Positions 36,173 to 48,142 of a stretch of DNA of 64,000 nucleotides are shown piece after piece (position 1 is the first letter of the stretch; each line of letters opens with the position of its first letter). Position numbers and translations under genes: made by a program. The stretch is from positions 1 through 64,000 of the forward strand of contig NZ_JAASRY010000002.1 of assembly GCF_011761345.1 (NCBI RefSeq), in the 5' to 3' direction. The notes under the pieces are model-generated. The model was given only the letters and a program-made list of their open reading frames with translations, was not told the DNA's origin and searched no databases. This DNA comes from Thalassobacillus devorans. GTDB taxonomy: Bacteria > Bacillota > Bacilli > Bacillales > Halobacillaceae.

Positions 36173-39100
36173 ATGGAACAACCAAAGGTATATCAGCCGA
36201 AGTATCCCGTCCGATTCGTGACAGCTTCCAGCTTATTCGACGGGCACGATGCTTCAATCAACATCATGCGGCGGATTCTCCAATCAACCGGTGCAGAAGT
36301 GATTCACCTTGGTCATAACCGCTCTGTCGAAGAGGTCGTCAATGCAGCGATACAGGAAGATGTCCAAGGAATCGCCATATCTTCCTATCAGGGGGGACAT
36401 GTCGAATACTTCAAATATATGATTGACTTATTAAATGAAAAGGGAGCCAGCCATATCCAAGTTTACGGAGGTGGCGGTGGTGTCATTCTGCCGCGCGAAA
36501 TCAAGGAACTCCATGAATATGGTGTGGCACGTATCTTTTCACCGGAAGATGGCCGGGAGCACGGTCTTCAAGGGATGATCAATCAGATGATAGAAGATTG
36601 CGACTTCCTGCCGCCACTTGTACCCGAAGAAACCGTCAAGGAACTGGAAAGTGGAAACCATCAGGCGATTGCCCGGTTCATCACTTATGTGGAGAATACA
36701 CCGGAACAGGAACGCGAAGCGGCTGCCCAGTTTGAAGCTGCCGTGAAACAAAGCGAAACGAAAAATATCCCGGTATTAGGGATTACAGGAACAGGAGGAG
36801 CAGGTAAAAGCTCACTGACAGACGAATTGATCCGCCGCTTCCTTAATGAGATTCCGGATATGAAAGTGGCCATCCTGTCGATTGATCCGACGAAGAAAAA
36901 GACAGGTGGAGCCTTATTGGGTGACCGTATTCGTATGAACGCAATTTTCAACCCCCGTGTATACATGCGCTCGCTGGCAACGCGTGATTCCAGGTCTGAA
37001 TTATCAAAAGCGATCGAAGAAGCTATCCAGGTTGTGAAAGCGGCCGGTGTTGATTTTGTCATTGTCGAAACTAGCGGGATTGGCCAAGGGAATGCGGCTG
37101 TAACAGATGTTTCCGATTTATCTATGTATGTGATGACCGCCGAATTCGGTGCTCCTTCCCAGCTTGAAAAAATCGATATGATCGATTTTGCTGACTTCAT
37201 CGTTATTAATAAATTCGAACAGAAGGGTTCGGAGGATGCTTTCCAGCAAGTGCGGAAGCAATATGAGCGCAGTCACATGCTCTTCCATGAAGACCCGTCC
37301 ACCTTCCCGGTGTTTGGTACGATTGCAAGCCAGTTCAATGATCCAGGAACGAACACCCTTTTTGCTGCTCTCGTGGATAAACTGAATGAAAACTATGAGT
37401 GGGAGGACACCACTTCCTTTGAAAGAACAGCAAGTGTGGAAAAGCAGAATGTCATCATTCCGAATGAGCGGAAGCAGTACTTGCGTGACATTGCCATGCT
37501 GGTGCGCAACTACCATGATAATGCCGAGCAGCAGGCCGAAAAAGCCCGCAAACTCTATCAATTGAAGGGCACTGCGGAAGCGCTGGAAGATGAGGAAGCG
37601 AAGAAAAAGATTGAGGCATTGATCGAGCAGTATGAGCAGGATATCGATCCGAAAGCGAAAGAAAAACTGGATGATTGGGATGATCTCCATGAGCGTTACA
37701 GTGGAGATACGTATACGTTTAAGGTACGTGACAAGGAAATCACGATGGATTTGACGACAGAAAGCCTTGCCGGTCTGAAAATCCCGAAAGTCGCCTTGCC
37801 ATCTTACACCGATTGGGGCGATCGCCTCGTCTGGCTGTTAAAAGAAAATGTACCAGGAGCTTTTCCATTTACCGCAGGGGTGTTCCCGTTCAAGCGAAAA
37901 GGGGAAGATCCAAAGAGACAGTTTGCTGGTGAAGGAACACCGGAACGTACCAACCGCCGCTTCCATTACCTTTCGAAAGATGATGATGCGAAGCGTCTGA
38001 GTACCGCGTTTGATTCGGTGACTTTGTACGGGGAAGACCCGGATGAACGTCCGGATATCTACGGAAAAGTCGGAGAAAGCGGTGTCAGCATCTGTACTTT
38101 GGAAGATATGAAAAAGCTGTATGACGGCTTTGATTTGACCAATCCTTTGACGTCCGTTTCCATGACGATCAATGGTCCTGCGCCAATCATTTTAGCCATG
38201 TTTATGAACACAGCAATCGATCAGCAGCTTGATAAATTTGAAGAAGAGAATGGGCGTAAACCTGACGCAGAGGAAGCGGCGCAAATTAAAGCGGAAACGC
38301 TTCATGTTGTCCGTGGTACCGTCCAGGCTGACATTTTAAAAGAAGACCAGGGACAGAACACGTGTATTTTCTCAACGGAATTCGCATTGCGGATGATGGG
38401 AGATATTCAGCAGTACTTCATCGATCATGATGTCCGTAACTACTATTCTGTGTCCATTTCCGGCTATCATATCGCTGAAGCAGGCGCGAACCCGATTACA
38501 CAGCTCGCTTTCACGCTGGCAAACGGCTTCACGTATGTGGAATATTATTTGAGCCGTGGCATGGATATCAATAAATTTGCACCAAACTTATCATTCTTCT
38601 TCTCTAATGGTCTCGATCCGGAATATACAGTCATGGGCCGTGTTGCCCGCAGAATCTGGGCAATCATTATGAAAGAAAAATATGGTGCCAATGAGCGAAG
38701 CCAGAAGTTGAAGTATCATATTCAGACATCCGGCCGTTCCCTGCACGCACAGGAAATCAACTTTAATGATATCCGGACGACATTGCAGGCGTTGATTGCG
38801 ATTCAGGATAACTGTAACTCTCTTCACACCAACTCTTATGATGAAGCGATTACCACCCCGACAGAGGAATCCGTCCGCCGGGCGATGGCGATCCAGATGA
38901 TCATCAGCAAGGAATTCGGTCTGACCAAAAATGAAAACTCTCTGCAAGGAGCGTATATCATCGAGCAGTTGACCGATATGGTGGAGGAAGCGGTACTTCA
39001 GGAATTTGAACGCATCAACGATCGCGGCGGAGTATTAGGCGCCATGGAACGCCAATACCAACGCGGTAAAATTCAGGAAGAATCGCTATACTATGAAAGC

Positions 39101-39418
39101 AAAAAGCATACCGGCGAACTACCGATCGTCGGCGTAAACACTTACTTGAATCCGACACCGCCTTCGGAAGATGAAATCAATTCAATGGAAATTGCGCGTG
39201 CGACCAAAGAGGAAAAAGAACATCAAATTCAGTCCTTGCGCGCATTCCAACAATCGAATGAAGACGGAACAGAAGCAGCCTTGCAGCGCCTGAAAGAGGT
39301 AGCGGCAAGCAACGGTAACATTTTTGCTGAATTGATGGAAACCGTCAAGGTAGCGAGCCTTGGCCAAATCACCAACGCTCTCTACGAGGTAGGCGGACAA
39401 TATCGCCGGAATATGTAA
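36173..39418 (+). CDS. icmF: Fused isobutyryl-CoA mutase/GTPase IcmF
   Basis: This 1081-residue coenzyme B12-dependent mutase rearranges isobutyryl-CoA to n-butyryl-CoA, and often isovaleryl to pivalyl. Domains run in order: B12-binding (about 12-145, lower ligand His25 in FDGHDAS), G-protein chaperone (P-loop GTGGAGKSS, 206-214), linker, then the (beta/alpha)8 mutase domain. GGGGGATGG precedes the ATG. It ends the operon, linking branched acyl-CoA to the thiolase, dehydrogenase and FadF enzymes. IcmF proteins of this length are known from Geobacillus. Confidence 0.94.
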   Translation: MEQPKVYQPKYPVRFVTASSLFDGHDASINIMRRILQSTGAEVIHLGHNRSVEEVVNAAIQEDVQGIAISSYQGGHVEYFKYMIDLLNEKGASHIQVYGGGGGVILPREIKELHEYGVARIFSPEDGREHGLQGMINQMIEDCDFLPPLVPEETVKELESGNHQAIARFITYVENTPEQEREAAAQFEAAVKQSETKNIPVLGITGTGGAGKSSLTDELIRRFLNEIPDMKVAILSIDPTKKKTGGALLGDRIRMNAIFNPRVYMRSLATRDSRSELSKAIEEAIQVVKAAGVDFVIVETSGIGQGNAAVTDVSDLSMYVMTAEFGAPSQLEKIDMIDFADFIVINKFEQKGSEDAFQQVRKQYERSHMLFHEDPSTFPVFGTIASQFNDPGTNTLFAALVDKLNENYEWEDTTSFERTASVEKQNVIIPNERKQYLRDIAMLVRNYHDNAEQQAEKARKLYQLKGTAEALEDEEAKKKIEALIEQYEQDIDPKAKEKLDDWDDLHERYSGDTYTFKVRDKEITMDLTTESLAGLKIPKVALPSYTDWGDRLVWLLKENVPGAFPFTAGVFPFKRKGEDPKRQFAGEGTPERTNRRFHYLSKDDDAKRLSTAFDSVTLYGEDPDERPDIYGKVGESGVSICTLEDMKKLYDGFDLTNPLTSVSMTINGPAPIILAMFMNTAIDQQLDKFEEENGRKPDAEEAAQIKAETLHVVRGTVQADILKEDQGQNTCIFSTEFALRMMGDIQQYFIDHDVRNYYSVSISGYHIAEAGANPITQLAFTLANGFTYVEYYLSRGMDINKFAPNLSFFFSNGLDPEYTVMGRVARRIWAIIMKEKYGANERSQKLKYHIQTSGRSLHAQEINFNDIRTTLQALIAIQDNCNSLHTNSYDEAITTPTEESVRRAMAIQMIISKEFGLTKNENSLQGAYIIEQLTDMVEEAVLQEFERINDRGGVLGAMERQYQRGKIQEESLYYESKKHTGELPIVGVNTYLNPTPPSEDEINSMEIARATKEEKEHQIQSLRAFQQSNEDGTEAALQRLKEVAASNGNIFAELMETVKVASLGQITNALYEVGGQYRRNM

Positions 39419-39437
39419 GGTAATAAATTAGCATCAA

Positions 39438-39479
39438 AATCGAGTATGAAACCGAAAAAGGTTTCATACTCGATTTTTT
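39438..39479 (+). terminator. Terminator of the icmF operon
   Basis: A 16-bp perfect stem (39438-39453 with 39460-39475) and T6. Confidence 0.93.
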
Positions 39480-39727
39480 AAAGCATCGGGCAGCTCAAGG
39501 AAACAGTTCGCTTTCCGCAGGCGGGTGCTGTACTTCTTAGCCTGCTGATGTTCGGTATACGAGAAAATTTGCAAATATGAGAGACCTCCCCATAAGGAAG
39601 AGTGAAAAAATCCTATCGATAGGAGACAATTTTGAAGAAAAGAGAGACAAAAACGAAAAAAAGAGAGAATTAAATCTTGTAAGAGAGACATTCACCTGGC
39701 TCATGGCATGTCTGCAAAAATGCTCGC
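39480..39727. other. Purine-rich intergenic stretch with AGAGAGA repeats
   Basis: No gene is visible. The first 60 bases contain TTCGCTTTCCGC, a faint match to the palindromic repeat. Then come four GAGAGA(C/A) units (around 39580, 39642, 39661 and 39681) and a perfect palindrome TCCTATCGATAGGA (39611-39624). Confidence 0.5.
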
Positions 39728-39759
39728 AAAAAAACACTCCCAAACTTAGTGAGAGTGTT
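39728..39759 (-). terminator. Terminator of the gene at 39768
   Basis: AACACTC/GAGTGTT stem with TTTTT on the minus strand. Confidence 0.7.
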
Positions 39760-39767
39760 AGTTGAAA

Positions 39768-40079
39768 TTAATGTCCCCCGCCGACGCTGTCGTGATCACC
39801 GGTCTGATTGATATCTTTGATATAAGGCGTCTTTTGCCCGTACCATTCGTAAGTAAAATCATAATTTTTTTCTTCATCTAAAAGCATCCATGTATTTTCG
39901 TCTTTGACTTTATATTTCTCACCGTCTACATAAATATAATAGTCGTCCTCATAGTGATCCTTTTTCTCGATTTGGGCATCGCTCATTTCTTCGCTGTTCA
40001 GCATGCCGTAGTTATTATAAAAGTAGATCCCGCCAAAAAGGACGACCACAATGATAAGCAGCCACTTTGATGTCCGCAT
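39768..40079 (-). CDS. Membrane-anchored small protein, unknown
   Basis: This 103-residue protein has an N-terminal membrane helix (about 6-22) and an acidic, Tyr-rich outside domain (EDDYYIYVDGEKYKVKDENTW). AAAGGAGAG lies before the ATG. I do not recognise a family. It may be an exported or membrane-tethered protein. It is divergent from rpoE and has its own terminator. Confidence 0.65.
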   Translation of the reverse strand: MRTSKWLLIIVVVLFGGIYFYNNYGMLNSEEMSDAQIEKKDHYEDDYYIYVDGEKYKVKDENTWMLLDEEKNYDFTYEWYGQKTPYIKDINQTGDHDSVGGGH

Positions 40080-40317
40080 GATTCTCTCTCCTTTGTTTAT
40101 GATAGCTATAAGTCGGATAGACTTATTTTACGATAAAAACTGGTGGGAAACCAACTCAAAGGGTAAGAGAAAAGTAAGGTTGGAAGGGAAAACCAGCCAA
40201 TCATTGATTTTTATATATGCTAACCATATAATATGAGGTATGGTTAAATATGAGATACGTATGACTTAATGAATGTACACATATATACCTTAATTTTCAT
40301 TAAAGGAGTGCTGAACC

Positions 40318-40839
40318 TTGAGCTTGAAAGAGTATAGTAAAGATCAGATTGAAGAAATGTCCATGATCGATCTTGCAGCAGTCATGCTGGAAGAAAAAAG
40401 AGAGGCAGTCGACTTCAATGACCTATTCCACGAGATTGCAGATATGAAGGGCTACACGGAAAAGGAAAAAGAAGATTTTATCGCCCAGTTTTATACGGAT
40501 ATGAATATTGATGGTGGCTTCATGACCATTGGTACGAATAAGTGGGGGTTGAAACGCTGGTATCCAGTAGAACAGATGGAAGAAGAAATTTCCAACCTTC
40601 CGAAAAAGCGTAAGAAGAAAAAGGCGAAGCGTAAAGAAGTAACAGCTGATGAAGCATTGTTCGAAGAAGATTTGGATGAAGAACTTGATCTCGATGATGA
40701 AGATCTTAACCTTGATGAGAGTGATGATGACTTCGAAGGGGATTATGATAATGATGATCTTGACGAGGAAGATGAAGAAGTTATTGAGGATGACATCAGC
40801 TTTGTAGGTGATGATGAAGAGGAAGATGACGACCTCTAA
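40318..40839 (+). CDS. rpoE: RNA polymerase delta subunit
   Basis: This 173-residue protein has an N-terminal HARE/winged-helix domain (LKEYSKDQIEEMSMIDLAAV..., about 2-90) and a long, almost entirely acidic C-terminal tail (about 105-173). Delta raises RNA polymerase recycling and promoter selectivity in Bacillota. The TTG start has AAAGGAG nine bases upstream. It is monocistronic before pyrG, as in B. subtilis. Confidence 0.94.
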   Translation: MSLKEYSKDQIEEMSMIDLAAVMLEEKREAVDFNDLFHEIADMKGYTEKEKEDFIAQFYTDMNIDGGFMTIGTNKWGLKRWYPVEQMEEEISNLPKKRKKKKAKRKEVTADEALFEEDLDEELDLDDEDLNLDESDDDFEGDYDNDDLDEEDEEVIEDDISFVGDDEEEDDDL

Positions 40840-40912
40840 TTGCTCCTTGACTTTCAAATCGTAAATCAGTACAATTCTATTTGGGCTCTTAAAATTACGT
40901 TGAACGAATTTC

Positions 40913-40950
40913 AAAAGCGCTCCCCATAATAGGGGAGCGCTTTTTATTTT
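40913..40950 (+). terminator. Terminator of rpoE
   Basis: AAAGCGCTCCCC/GGGGAGCGCTTT with a T-rich run. Confidence 0.93.
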
Positions 40951-40957
40951 TTAATAA

Positions 40958-41008
40958 GAAAAACGAAGCTCTCGCCATGAGGACTTGGCGATAGCCAGTT
41001 TTTTAATT
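40958..41008 (+). repeat. Second short repeat family, copy C
   Basis: CTCTCGCCA...TTGGCGA-TAGCCAGTTTTTT matches the hairpin half of the copy at 106-202. Here it lies in the pyrG leader region, where its TGGC-GATA-GCCA stem and T6 could also terminate transcription. Confidence 0.5.
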
Positions 41009-41040
41009 TGCTCCAACCTATAAAAACAGTATTTCTATGA

Positions 41041-42702
<1,662 letters not shown>

Positions 42703-42704
42703 GG

Positions 42705-42744
42705 AAAAAGCGCGAACCCTCATCGAAGGTTTCGCGCTTTTTTA
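42705..42744 (+). terminator. Terminator of pyrG
   Basis: AAAGCGCGAA/TTCGCGCTTT with T-run, directly after the stop. Confidence 0.9.
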
Positions 42745-42779
42745 CATTTCCTGGACACCCCTGGGGTGGGGAGCGGGAC

Positions 42780-43295
42780 TTATTCGTATTCGGAGAGGAT
42801 TTCTTTTGCGGTAATATAGATGGCATAATAGCTGAACAGTCCTGCCATCGCGCTTGGAAAGCAGATTCGTTCCATATCAAAAGGAAGCAGGGGTTCGGTC
42901 ACCTGTGTATCAATCGGGAAGTCCGCTTGCTTATATAAAGGATCATCATTCGTTTTTACAGCAGAAAGACTAATGACCTGGGCCTCTTGCTCCTGTGCTT
43001 CCTTCATGATGGCCGTCGCTTCTTCATGGTCGGCAAACCTTGAAGCCACAATCACCCGGTCAATGGAAGTCAAGGCAGTGCCAGGTTCATAGCGTCGGCA
43101 TCTCGGCAATGTTTCTTTTCCGTGGATCATTTCCGCTTCAATCGTCACCATTTCCTCAAAGCCTTTTACATAGATGCTGCCATCGCCTATAATAGCTTGA
43201 GCTAATGCACGCGCTGCATCTTCGATAGCTAATGCTTCCTTCTCCTGAATTTGCTGAAATTTACCAGTCAACTGAGTCGTTAGCATTTTTAACAT
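42780..43295 (-). CDS. ywjG: DUF2529-family protein YwjG
   Basis: This 171-residue protein belongs to the DUF2529 family (SIS-like fold suspected), with LTTQLTGKFQQIQEKEALAIE at the start and YVKGFEEMVTIEAEMIHG in the middle. Its function is unknown. The ATG at 43295 is chosen because AAAGGGGG lies six bases before it; the ATG two codons earlier overlaps that site. It lies between pyrG and spo0F as in B. subtilis, but on the minus strand. Confidence 0.8.
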   Translation of the reverse strand: MLKMLTTQLTGKFQQIQEKEALAIEDAARALAQAIIGDGSIYVKGFEEMVTIEAEMIHGKETLPRCRRYEPGTALTSIDRVIVASRFADHEEATAIMKEAQEQEAQVISLSAVKTNDDPLYKQADFPIDTQVTEPLLPFDMERICFPSAMAGLFSYYAIYITAKEILSEYE

Positions 43296-43378
43296 GAACA
43301 TCCCCCTTTATTTTTCCATTCAGTTTTCATAGCTTAGCATAAATCCGAAAGCTTGAGAACAAATTAACCGGCTAATAA

Positions 43379-43406
43379 GCAGGAAATAAGTCAATTTATA
43401 TCGAAT
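43379..43406 (+). promoter_or_regulatory. Sigma-H type promoter of spo0F
   Basis: GCAGGAAAT (fits RNAGGAWWW) and ATCGAAT (fits RNNGAAT) are separated by 12 bases, the usual sigma-H spacing. B. subtilis spo0F has a known sigma-H promoter. Confidence 0.75.
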
Positions 43407-43427
43407 GGAAAGAGAAGGAGGTATCGG

Positions 43428-43457
43428 ATGAAGCGTAATTTAACTGCAGAAAGGTAG
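43428..43457 (+). CDS. Possible leader peptide upstream of spo0F
   Basis: A nine-codon frame (MKRNLTAER) begins at an ATG six bases after a perfect AAGGAGG and ends with TAG ten bases before the spo0F ATG. The spo0F ribosome binding site (AAAGGTAGG) overlaps its last codons, so its translation would affect spo0F initiation. There is no homology support. Confidence 0.4.
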   Translation: MKRNLTAER

Positions 43458-43467
43458 GCGAGCAATC

Positions 43468-43827
43468 ATGGCCAAAGAAGTGTTGATTGTAGACGACCAG
43501 CCAGGGATCAGGCTATTACTGGGAGAAGTGGTCAAAGGAGAAGGGTACGCGGTAGCCACTGCGGAAACCGGAAAGGAAGCCCTTGACTATATTGAGAAAA
43601 ATGACCCGAGCCTGCTGGTAGTTGACTATAATCTTCCGGTCATGAATGGCGGGGAACTGCTGCACCGTTTGAATGAGACAGGATACGACAAACCAGCCAT
43701 TCTGATGACTGGATTATCCGTGGAAAGCCTCGGGGAAGAGAAGGATTTCCATTTTGTGAAGAAAGTGGTGTCCAAACCCTTCAATATCATGGATATCCGG
43801 GAAGAAATCTCCAAAATTTTGCAATAA
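43468..43827 (+). CDS. spo0F: Sporulation response regulator Spo0F
   Basis: This 119-residue single-domain receiver is the phosphorelay intermediate that takes phosphate from sensor kinases and gives it to Spo0B. The acidic pocket is Asp9/Asp10, the phosphorylated Asp53 is in LLVVDYNLPVMNG, the switch Thr is about 81 and Lys103 is in VSKPF. It has no output domain. A sigma-H type promoter lies 60 bases upstream. Confidence 0.94.
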   Translation: MAKEVLIVDDQPGIRLLLGEVVKGEGYAVATAETGKEALDYIEKNDPSLLVVDYNLPVMNGGELLHRLNETGYDKPAILMTGLSVESLGEEKDFHFVKKVVSKPFNIMDIREEISKILQ

Positions 43828-44009
43828 TAGTTGTACAAAAAATGACTTTTTGAGAAAATTATTGATGTAAGCGCTCTTTCGTTCTCCGGTTGTTGCACCT
43901 TCTTCTGGGTATTGGTATTCTTATACTGTGATTAAACTTACATAGCATATCTGTGATATGTCTTGCACATGTGCTAGTAAATAATATACCTATCGAAGGA
44001 GGAGCTTTC

Positions 44010-44873
44010 ATGCCTTTAGTATCAATGAAGGAAATGCTCGAAACTGCGAAGGAACAGCGCTACGGCGTTGGGCAGTTTAACCTGAATAACTTAGAATACG
44101 CGCAAGCGATTCTTCAAGCAGCCGAAGAAGAAAAATCACCAGTCATCCTCGGTGTATCCGAAGGTGCGGCAAGATATATGGGTGGTTTCAATGTCGTAGT
44201 ATCCATGGTAAAAGCACTGATGGATTCTTATGGAACGACTGTTCCTGTTGCGATTCATCTGGACCATGGTTCCAGCTTCGAAAGCTGTGCAAAAGCGATT
44301 CATGCCGGATTCACTTCTGTCATGATCGATGCATCCCACGATCCGCTTGAAGAAAACATCGCTGTTACTAAGAAAGTAGTCGAGCTTGCACATATGCATG
44401 GCGTATCTGTTGAAGCAGAACTTGGCCGTGTAGGTGGACAAGAAGATGACTTGATTGTTGATGATGCAGAAGCAGCTTATGCTATTCCATCTGAATGCAA
44501 ACAGCTGGTTGATGAAACCAATGTTGACGTATTTGCACCAGCACTTGGTTCTGTTCATGGACCTTACAAAGGGGAGCCTAACCTAGGTTTCGACCGTATG
44601 GAAGAAATCATGGGTATCGTCGATAAGCCGCTTGTACTTCATGGTGGTACTGGCATCCCGACTCATGACATCAAAAAAGCTATTTCTTTTGGTACTGCGA
44701 AAATCAATGTCAACACAGAAAACCAGGTTTCCCAGGCGAAAGCAGTACGTGAAGTACTGGCTGAAAAGCCGGACCTTTACGATCCGCGTAAGTACCTTGG
44801 ACCAGGACGCGACGCCATCAAAGAAACAGTCATTGGTAAAATGCGTGAATTCGGTTCTTCTAACAAAGCGTAA
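44010..44873 (+). CDS. fbaA: Class II fructose-1,6-bisphosphate aldolase
   Basis: This 287-residue zinc aldolase of glycolysis and gluconeogenesis splits FBP to DHAP and G3P. The zinc and substrate residues are in [13 protein letters not shown], the [10 protein letters not shown] segment and LHGGTGIP. The ATG at 44010 has GAAGGAGGAG eight bases upstream; the reading frame extends further back without a site. A TGTAAGCGCT string near 43867 resembles half of a cre site but fails at the end. Confidence 0.95.
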   Translation: MPLVSMKEMLETAKEQRYGVGQFNLNNLEYAQAILQAAEEEKSPVILGVSEGAARYMGGFNVVVSMVKALMDSYGTTVPVAIHLDHGSSFESCAKAIHAGFTSVMIDASHDPLEENIAVTKKVVELAHMHGVSVEAELGRVGGQEDDLIVDDAEAAYAIPSECKQLVDETNVDVFAPALGSVHGPYKGEPNLGFDRMEEIMGIVDKPLVLHGGTGIPTHDIKKAISFGTAKINVNTENQVSQAKAVREVLAEKPDLYDPRKYLGPGRDAIKETVIGKMREFGSSNKA

Positions 44874-44889
44874 ATAATGAAGTATGTCC

Positions 44890-44923
44890 AAAGGAAGCCG
44901 TTGCTGGAAACGGTTTCCTTTTA
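44890..44923 (+). terminator. Terminator of fbaA
   Basis: AAGGAAGCCGTT/AACGGTTTCCTT followed by TTT. Confidence 0.8.
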
Positions 44924-44967
44924 ACAATCTTATGAAAACGCAACCATCGATGGGGAGGATTATTTAC

Positions 44968-45615
44968 ATGAAATTTTTTATTGATACAGCGAATATCGAC
45001 GATATCAAAGAAGCAAATGCTTTAGGCGTGCTGGCGGGGGTTACGACTAATCCCAGTCTGGTAGCTAAAGAGGGTGTTTCTTTTCATGAACGTTTGCAGG
45101 AGATCACAAAGGAAGTAGACGGTTCTGTCAGTGCGGAAGTTGTTTCTGAAGATGCAGAAGGAATGATCCGGGAAGGGAAGGAACTGGCAGCCATCGCCCC
45201 GAATATTACCGTTAAGGTGCCAATGACGCTGGAAGGTTTGAAAGCAGTCAAAGCCTTGTCTGAACTTAATATCAAAGTCAACGTCACATTGATTTTTTCT
45301 GCCAATCAGGCATTGCTGGCGGCAAGAGCAGGCGCGGCTTACGTTTCACCGTTCTTAGGCCGTCTGGATGATATCGGGCATAACGGGATGGACCTGATTG
45401 CGCAGATTGCGGAAATTTTCGATCGTCATGGAATTGAAACGGAAATCATCGCCGCATCCGTCCGCCATCCAGTCCACGTCACAGAAGCGGCACTGAACGG
45501 CGCACATATCGCTACGGTTCCTTTCAAAGTTTTAGCCCAATTGGTAAAGCATCCATTGACTGACCAGGGGATTGAAAAGTTTCTTGCTGATTGGAACCAA
45601 AGTCAACAAAAATAG
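44968..45615 (+). CDS. tal: Transaldolase (small, fructose-6-phosphate aldolase-like)
   Basis: This 215-residue short transaldolase is YwjH-like. It starts [20 protein letters not shown] with [11 protein letters not shown] at about 27-37. The Schiff-base Lys lies in NITVKVPMT (about 86) and [15 protein letters not shown] follows. It works in the non-oxidative pentose phosphate pathway. GGGGAGGA lies before the ATG at 44968. It is separated from fbaA by a terminator, so it may have its own promoter. Confidence 0.92.
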   Translation: MKFFIDTANIDDIKEANALGVLAGVTTNPSLVAKEGVSFHERLQEITKEVDGSVSAEVVSEDAEGMIREGKELAAIAPNITVKVPMTLEGLKAVKALSELNIKVNVTLIFSANQALLAARAGAAYVSPFLGRLDDIGHNGMDLIAQIAEIFDRHGIETEIIAASVRHPVHVTEAALNGAHIATVPFKVLAQLVKHPLTDQGIEKFLADWNQSQQK

Positions 45616-45791
45616 GCATGAAATTGGTAAAATTGTACAAACTAACAGCGCAGGAACAGGTTGACTGAAAACTGGATTCTATGAAGAGTTATTACCGGGA
45701 AAGTCAATCAATCGGACAATCGCCGGTGAATGCTTGCTAAAAGCCTGACATTTGCGGGTGGATTGCAGGACTTAAAAGCGAGGAGTTAGCC

Positions 45792-47078
45792 ATGCAAAAA
45801 TTACTTGTAGAAGGCGGAAAAAGATTAGAGGGGACAGTCAGGATCGGTGGCGCGAAAAACAGCGCGGTTGCTTTGCTTCCGGCGGCGATTCTGGCGGATT
45901 CTCCAGTCACGATCGAAGGCCTGCCGAAAATTTCTGACCTGCAGATCCTGGGCGACCTGCTCGAGGAAATCGGCGGTACAGTGAAAAAAGAAGGGCAGAC
46001 CATTGAAATCGATCCGAGTGAAATGATTTCTATGCCATTGCCGAATGGAAAAGTGAAAAAGCTGCGAGCTTCCTACTATTTCATGGGGGCGATGCTTGGC
46101 CGTTTCAAAAAAGCAGTCATTGGTCTTCCGGGCGGCTGTCATCTTGGACCCCGCCCAATCGATCAGCATATCAAAGGCTTTGAAGCGCTTGGCGCTCAGG
46201 TGACCAATGAGCAGGGGGCCATCTATCTGCGCGCAGAAGAGTTGCGCGGGGCACGGATCTATCTGGATGTCGTCAGTGTCGGCGCGACCATCAATATCAT
46301 GTTGGCAGCGGTAAGGGCTAAAGGGAAAACGGTTATCGAAAATGCTGCCAAGGAACCAGAAATCATTGATGTAGCAACCTTGCTTACCAGTATGGGGGCG
46401 AAGATCAAGGGTGCAGGAACCGATGTCATCCGGATTGAAGGTGTGGATCAACTTAGCGGCTGTAACCACACCATTATTCCTGATCGTATCGAAGCGGGAA
46501 CCTATACGATTCTTGCGGCAGCGCTTGGGGATGGAATCCTGATCGACAACGTTATTCCTCAACACTTAGAATCCCTGCTTGCCAAATTGCGTGAGATGGG
46601 AGTCACGGTGGAAGAAAGCGACGAGCAATTGTTCATCAAAACGAGCGAAAAGCTGAAGAGTGTCGATATCAAAACACTCGTGCATCCAGGTTTTCCAACG
46701 GATTTACAGCAGCCGTTCACGTCACTTTTGACGAAAGCATATGGGACAGGTGTCGTCACCGATACAATCTATCAGGCGCGTTTCAAACATATTGATGAAC
46801 TGCGACGCATGAATGCCCACATTAAGGTGGAGGGTGGAGCTGCAATTGTGGCAGGTCCATCTCTATTACAAGGCGCAAAAGTAAAAGCGACCGACCTCCG
46901 TGCCGGAGCAGCACTTGTTATTGCTGGTCTGATGGCAAAGGGGATTACAGAAGTCACCGGAATTGAGCATATCGAGCGAGGATATGAGGACCTCGTAGAG
47001 AAGCTCACGAATCTTGGTGCGACCATCTGGCATGAAAAAATGACCGAGGAAGAAGTAGAGCAGTTCCAGAATTCATAG
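45792..47078 (+). CDS. murAB: UDP-N-acetylglucosamine 1-carboxyvinyltransferase (second MurA)
   Basis: This 428-residue enzyme adds enolpyruvate from PEP to UDP-GlcNAc, the first step of peptidoglycan precursor synthesis and the fosfomycin target. Lys22 (GGAKNS) and the catalytic Cys116 ([11 protein letters not shown]) are present. Position between tal and glpX is that of the second MurA (MurZ/MurAB) of bacilli, not the murAA near the atp locus. AGCGAGGAG lies before the ATG. Confidence 0.92.
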   Translation: MQKLLVEGGKRLEGTVRIGGAKNSAVALLPAAILADSPVTIEGLPKISDLQILGDLLEEIGGTVKKEGQTIEIDPSEMISMPLPNGKVKKLRASYYFMGAMLGRFKKAVIGLPGGCHLGPRPIDQHIKGFEALGAQVTNEQGAIYLRAEELRGARIYLDVVSVGATINIMLAAVRAKGKTVIENAAKEPEIIDVATLLTSMGAKIKGAGTDVIRIEGVDQLSGCNHTIIPDRIEAGTYTILAAALGDGILIDNVIPQHLESLLAKLREMGVTVEESDEQLFIKTSEKLKSVDIKTLVHPGFPTDLQQPFTSLLTKAYGTGVVTDTIYQARFKHIDELRRMNAHIKVEGGAAIVAGPSLLQGAKVKATDLRAGAALVIAGLMAKGITEVTGIEHIERGYEDLVEKLTNLGATIWHEKMTEEEVEQFQNS

Positions 47079-47135
47079 GATCTTAGTTTCCATGGAGATG
47101 AGGAAAAATTCAGATATGAATGGAGAGGAAAAACC

Positions 47136-48104
47136 ATGGAAAGAAGTTTGACAATGGAATTAGTACGTGTCACCGAAGCGGCGGCACTAAAATCAGCACG
47201 ATGGATGGGAAGAGGGAAAAAAGAGGAAGCGGATGACGCAGCGACATCTGCCATGCGCGACGTCTTTGATACCATCCCGATGAAAGGTACTGTTGTTATT
47301 GGTGAAGGGGAAATGGATGAGGCACCGATGCTTTATATTGGGGAGAAGCTCGGTAATGGATACGGTCCACGTGTCGACGTTGCAGTCGACCCTCTGGAAG
47401 GGACCAACATTGTAGCACAGGGGACATGGAATGCTCTCGCGGTTATTGCGATTGCTGATCATGGTGCTTTGCTTCACGCCCCTGATATGTATATGGATAA
47501 AATTGCAGTCGGACCGGAAGCAGTAGGGAAAGTGGATATCAATGCTTCGATTGCAGACAACCTGAAGGCGGTAGCTGAGGCAAAGAATAAAGATGTGGAA
47601 GATGTTGTGGCTATTGTTTTGAACCGAAAGCGTCATGAGGGGATCATTGAGGAAATCCGTCAAGCTGGCGCAAGGATCAAACTGATTCCAGATGGTGACG
47701 TAGCAGCAGCTATCAACACGGCATTTGATCATACTGGTGTCGATATTCTGTTCGGCTCTGGCGGTGCCCCGGAAGGAGTACTTGCAGCTGCAGCATTGAA
47801 ATGCCTTGGCGGAGAAATACAAGGCAAGCTGCTCCCTGCTAATGATGAAGAACTGGAGCGCTGCAAAAGCATGGGCATTGAAGACATCGACAAAGTCTTG
47901 TACATGGACGATTTTTGTTCCGGTGATGATGCGATCTTTGCCGCTACCGGCGTCACAGACGGTGAATTGCTGCAGGGTGTACAGTTCAAAGGGACGAAAG
48001 CAACGACTCAGACTGTCGTCATGCGTGCTAAATCAGGGACTGTCCGTTTCATTGACGGCGACCACAGCTTGAAAAAGAAACCGAATCTAGTAATTAGACC
48101 ATAA
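47136..48104 (+). CDS. glpX: Fructose-1,6-bisphosphatase, class II
   Basis: This 322-residue GlpX-type phosphatase acts in gluconeogenesis. It shows [15 protein letters not shown] (about 50-64), [14 protein letters not shown] (metal-binding Asp/Glu) and the later [26 protein letters not shown] lies before the ATG. Order murAB-glpX-rho matches B. subtilis (ywjI). It ends at a terminator, followed by a long leader before rho. Confidence 0.93.
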   Translation: MERSLTMELVRVTEAAALKSARWMGRGKKEEADDAATSAMRDVFDTIPMKGTVVIGEGEMDEAPMLYIGEKLGNGYGPRVDVAVDPLEGTNIVAQGTWNALAVIAIADHGALLHAPDMYMDKIAVGPEAVGKVDINASIADNLKAVAEAKNKDVEDVVAIVLNRKRHEGIIEEIRQAGARIKLIPDGDVAAAINTAFDHTGVDILFGSGGAPEGVLAAAALKCLGGEIQGKLLPANDEELERCKSMGIEDIDKVLYMDDFCSGDDAIFAATGVTDGELLQGVQFKGTKATTQTVVMRAKSGTVRFIDGDHSLKKKPNLVIRP

Positions 48105-48111
48105 CTGGCAA

Positions 48112-48138
48112 GGGAGCCGTCCTGACGGCTTCCTTTTC
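48112..48138 (+). terminator. Terminator of glpX
   Basis: GGGAGCCGTC/GACGGCTTCC with TTTTCCC. Confidence 0.75.
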
Positions 48139-48142
48139 CCTT

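Noticed and set aside
40470-40914. Long minus-strand frame antisense to rpoE
   Set aside because: It is a by-product of the acidic GAT/GAA-rich tail of rpoE, which gives stop-free antisense reading.
43867-43880. A cre site before fbaA (TGTAAGCGCT...)
   Set aside because: The second half reads CTTT instead of NWCA; two of the invariant end positions fail.
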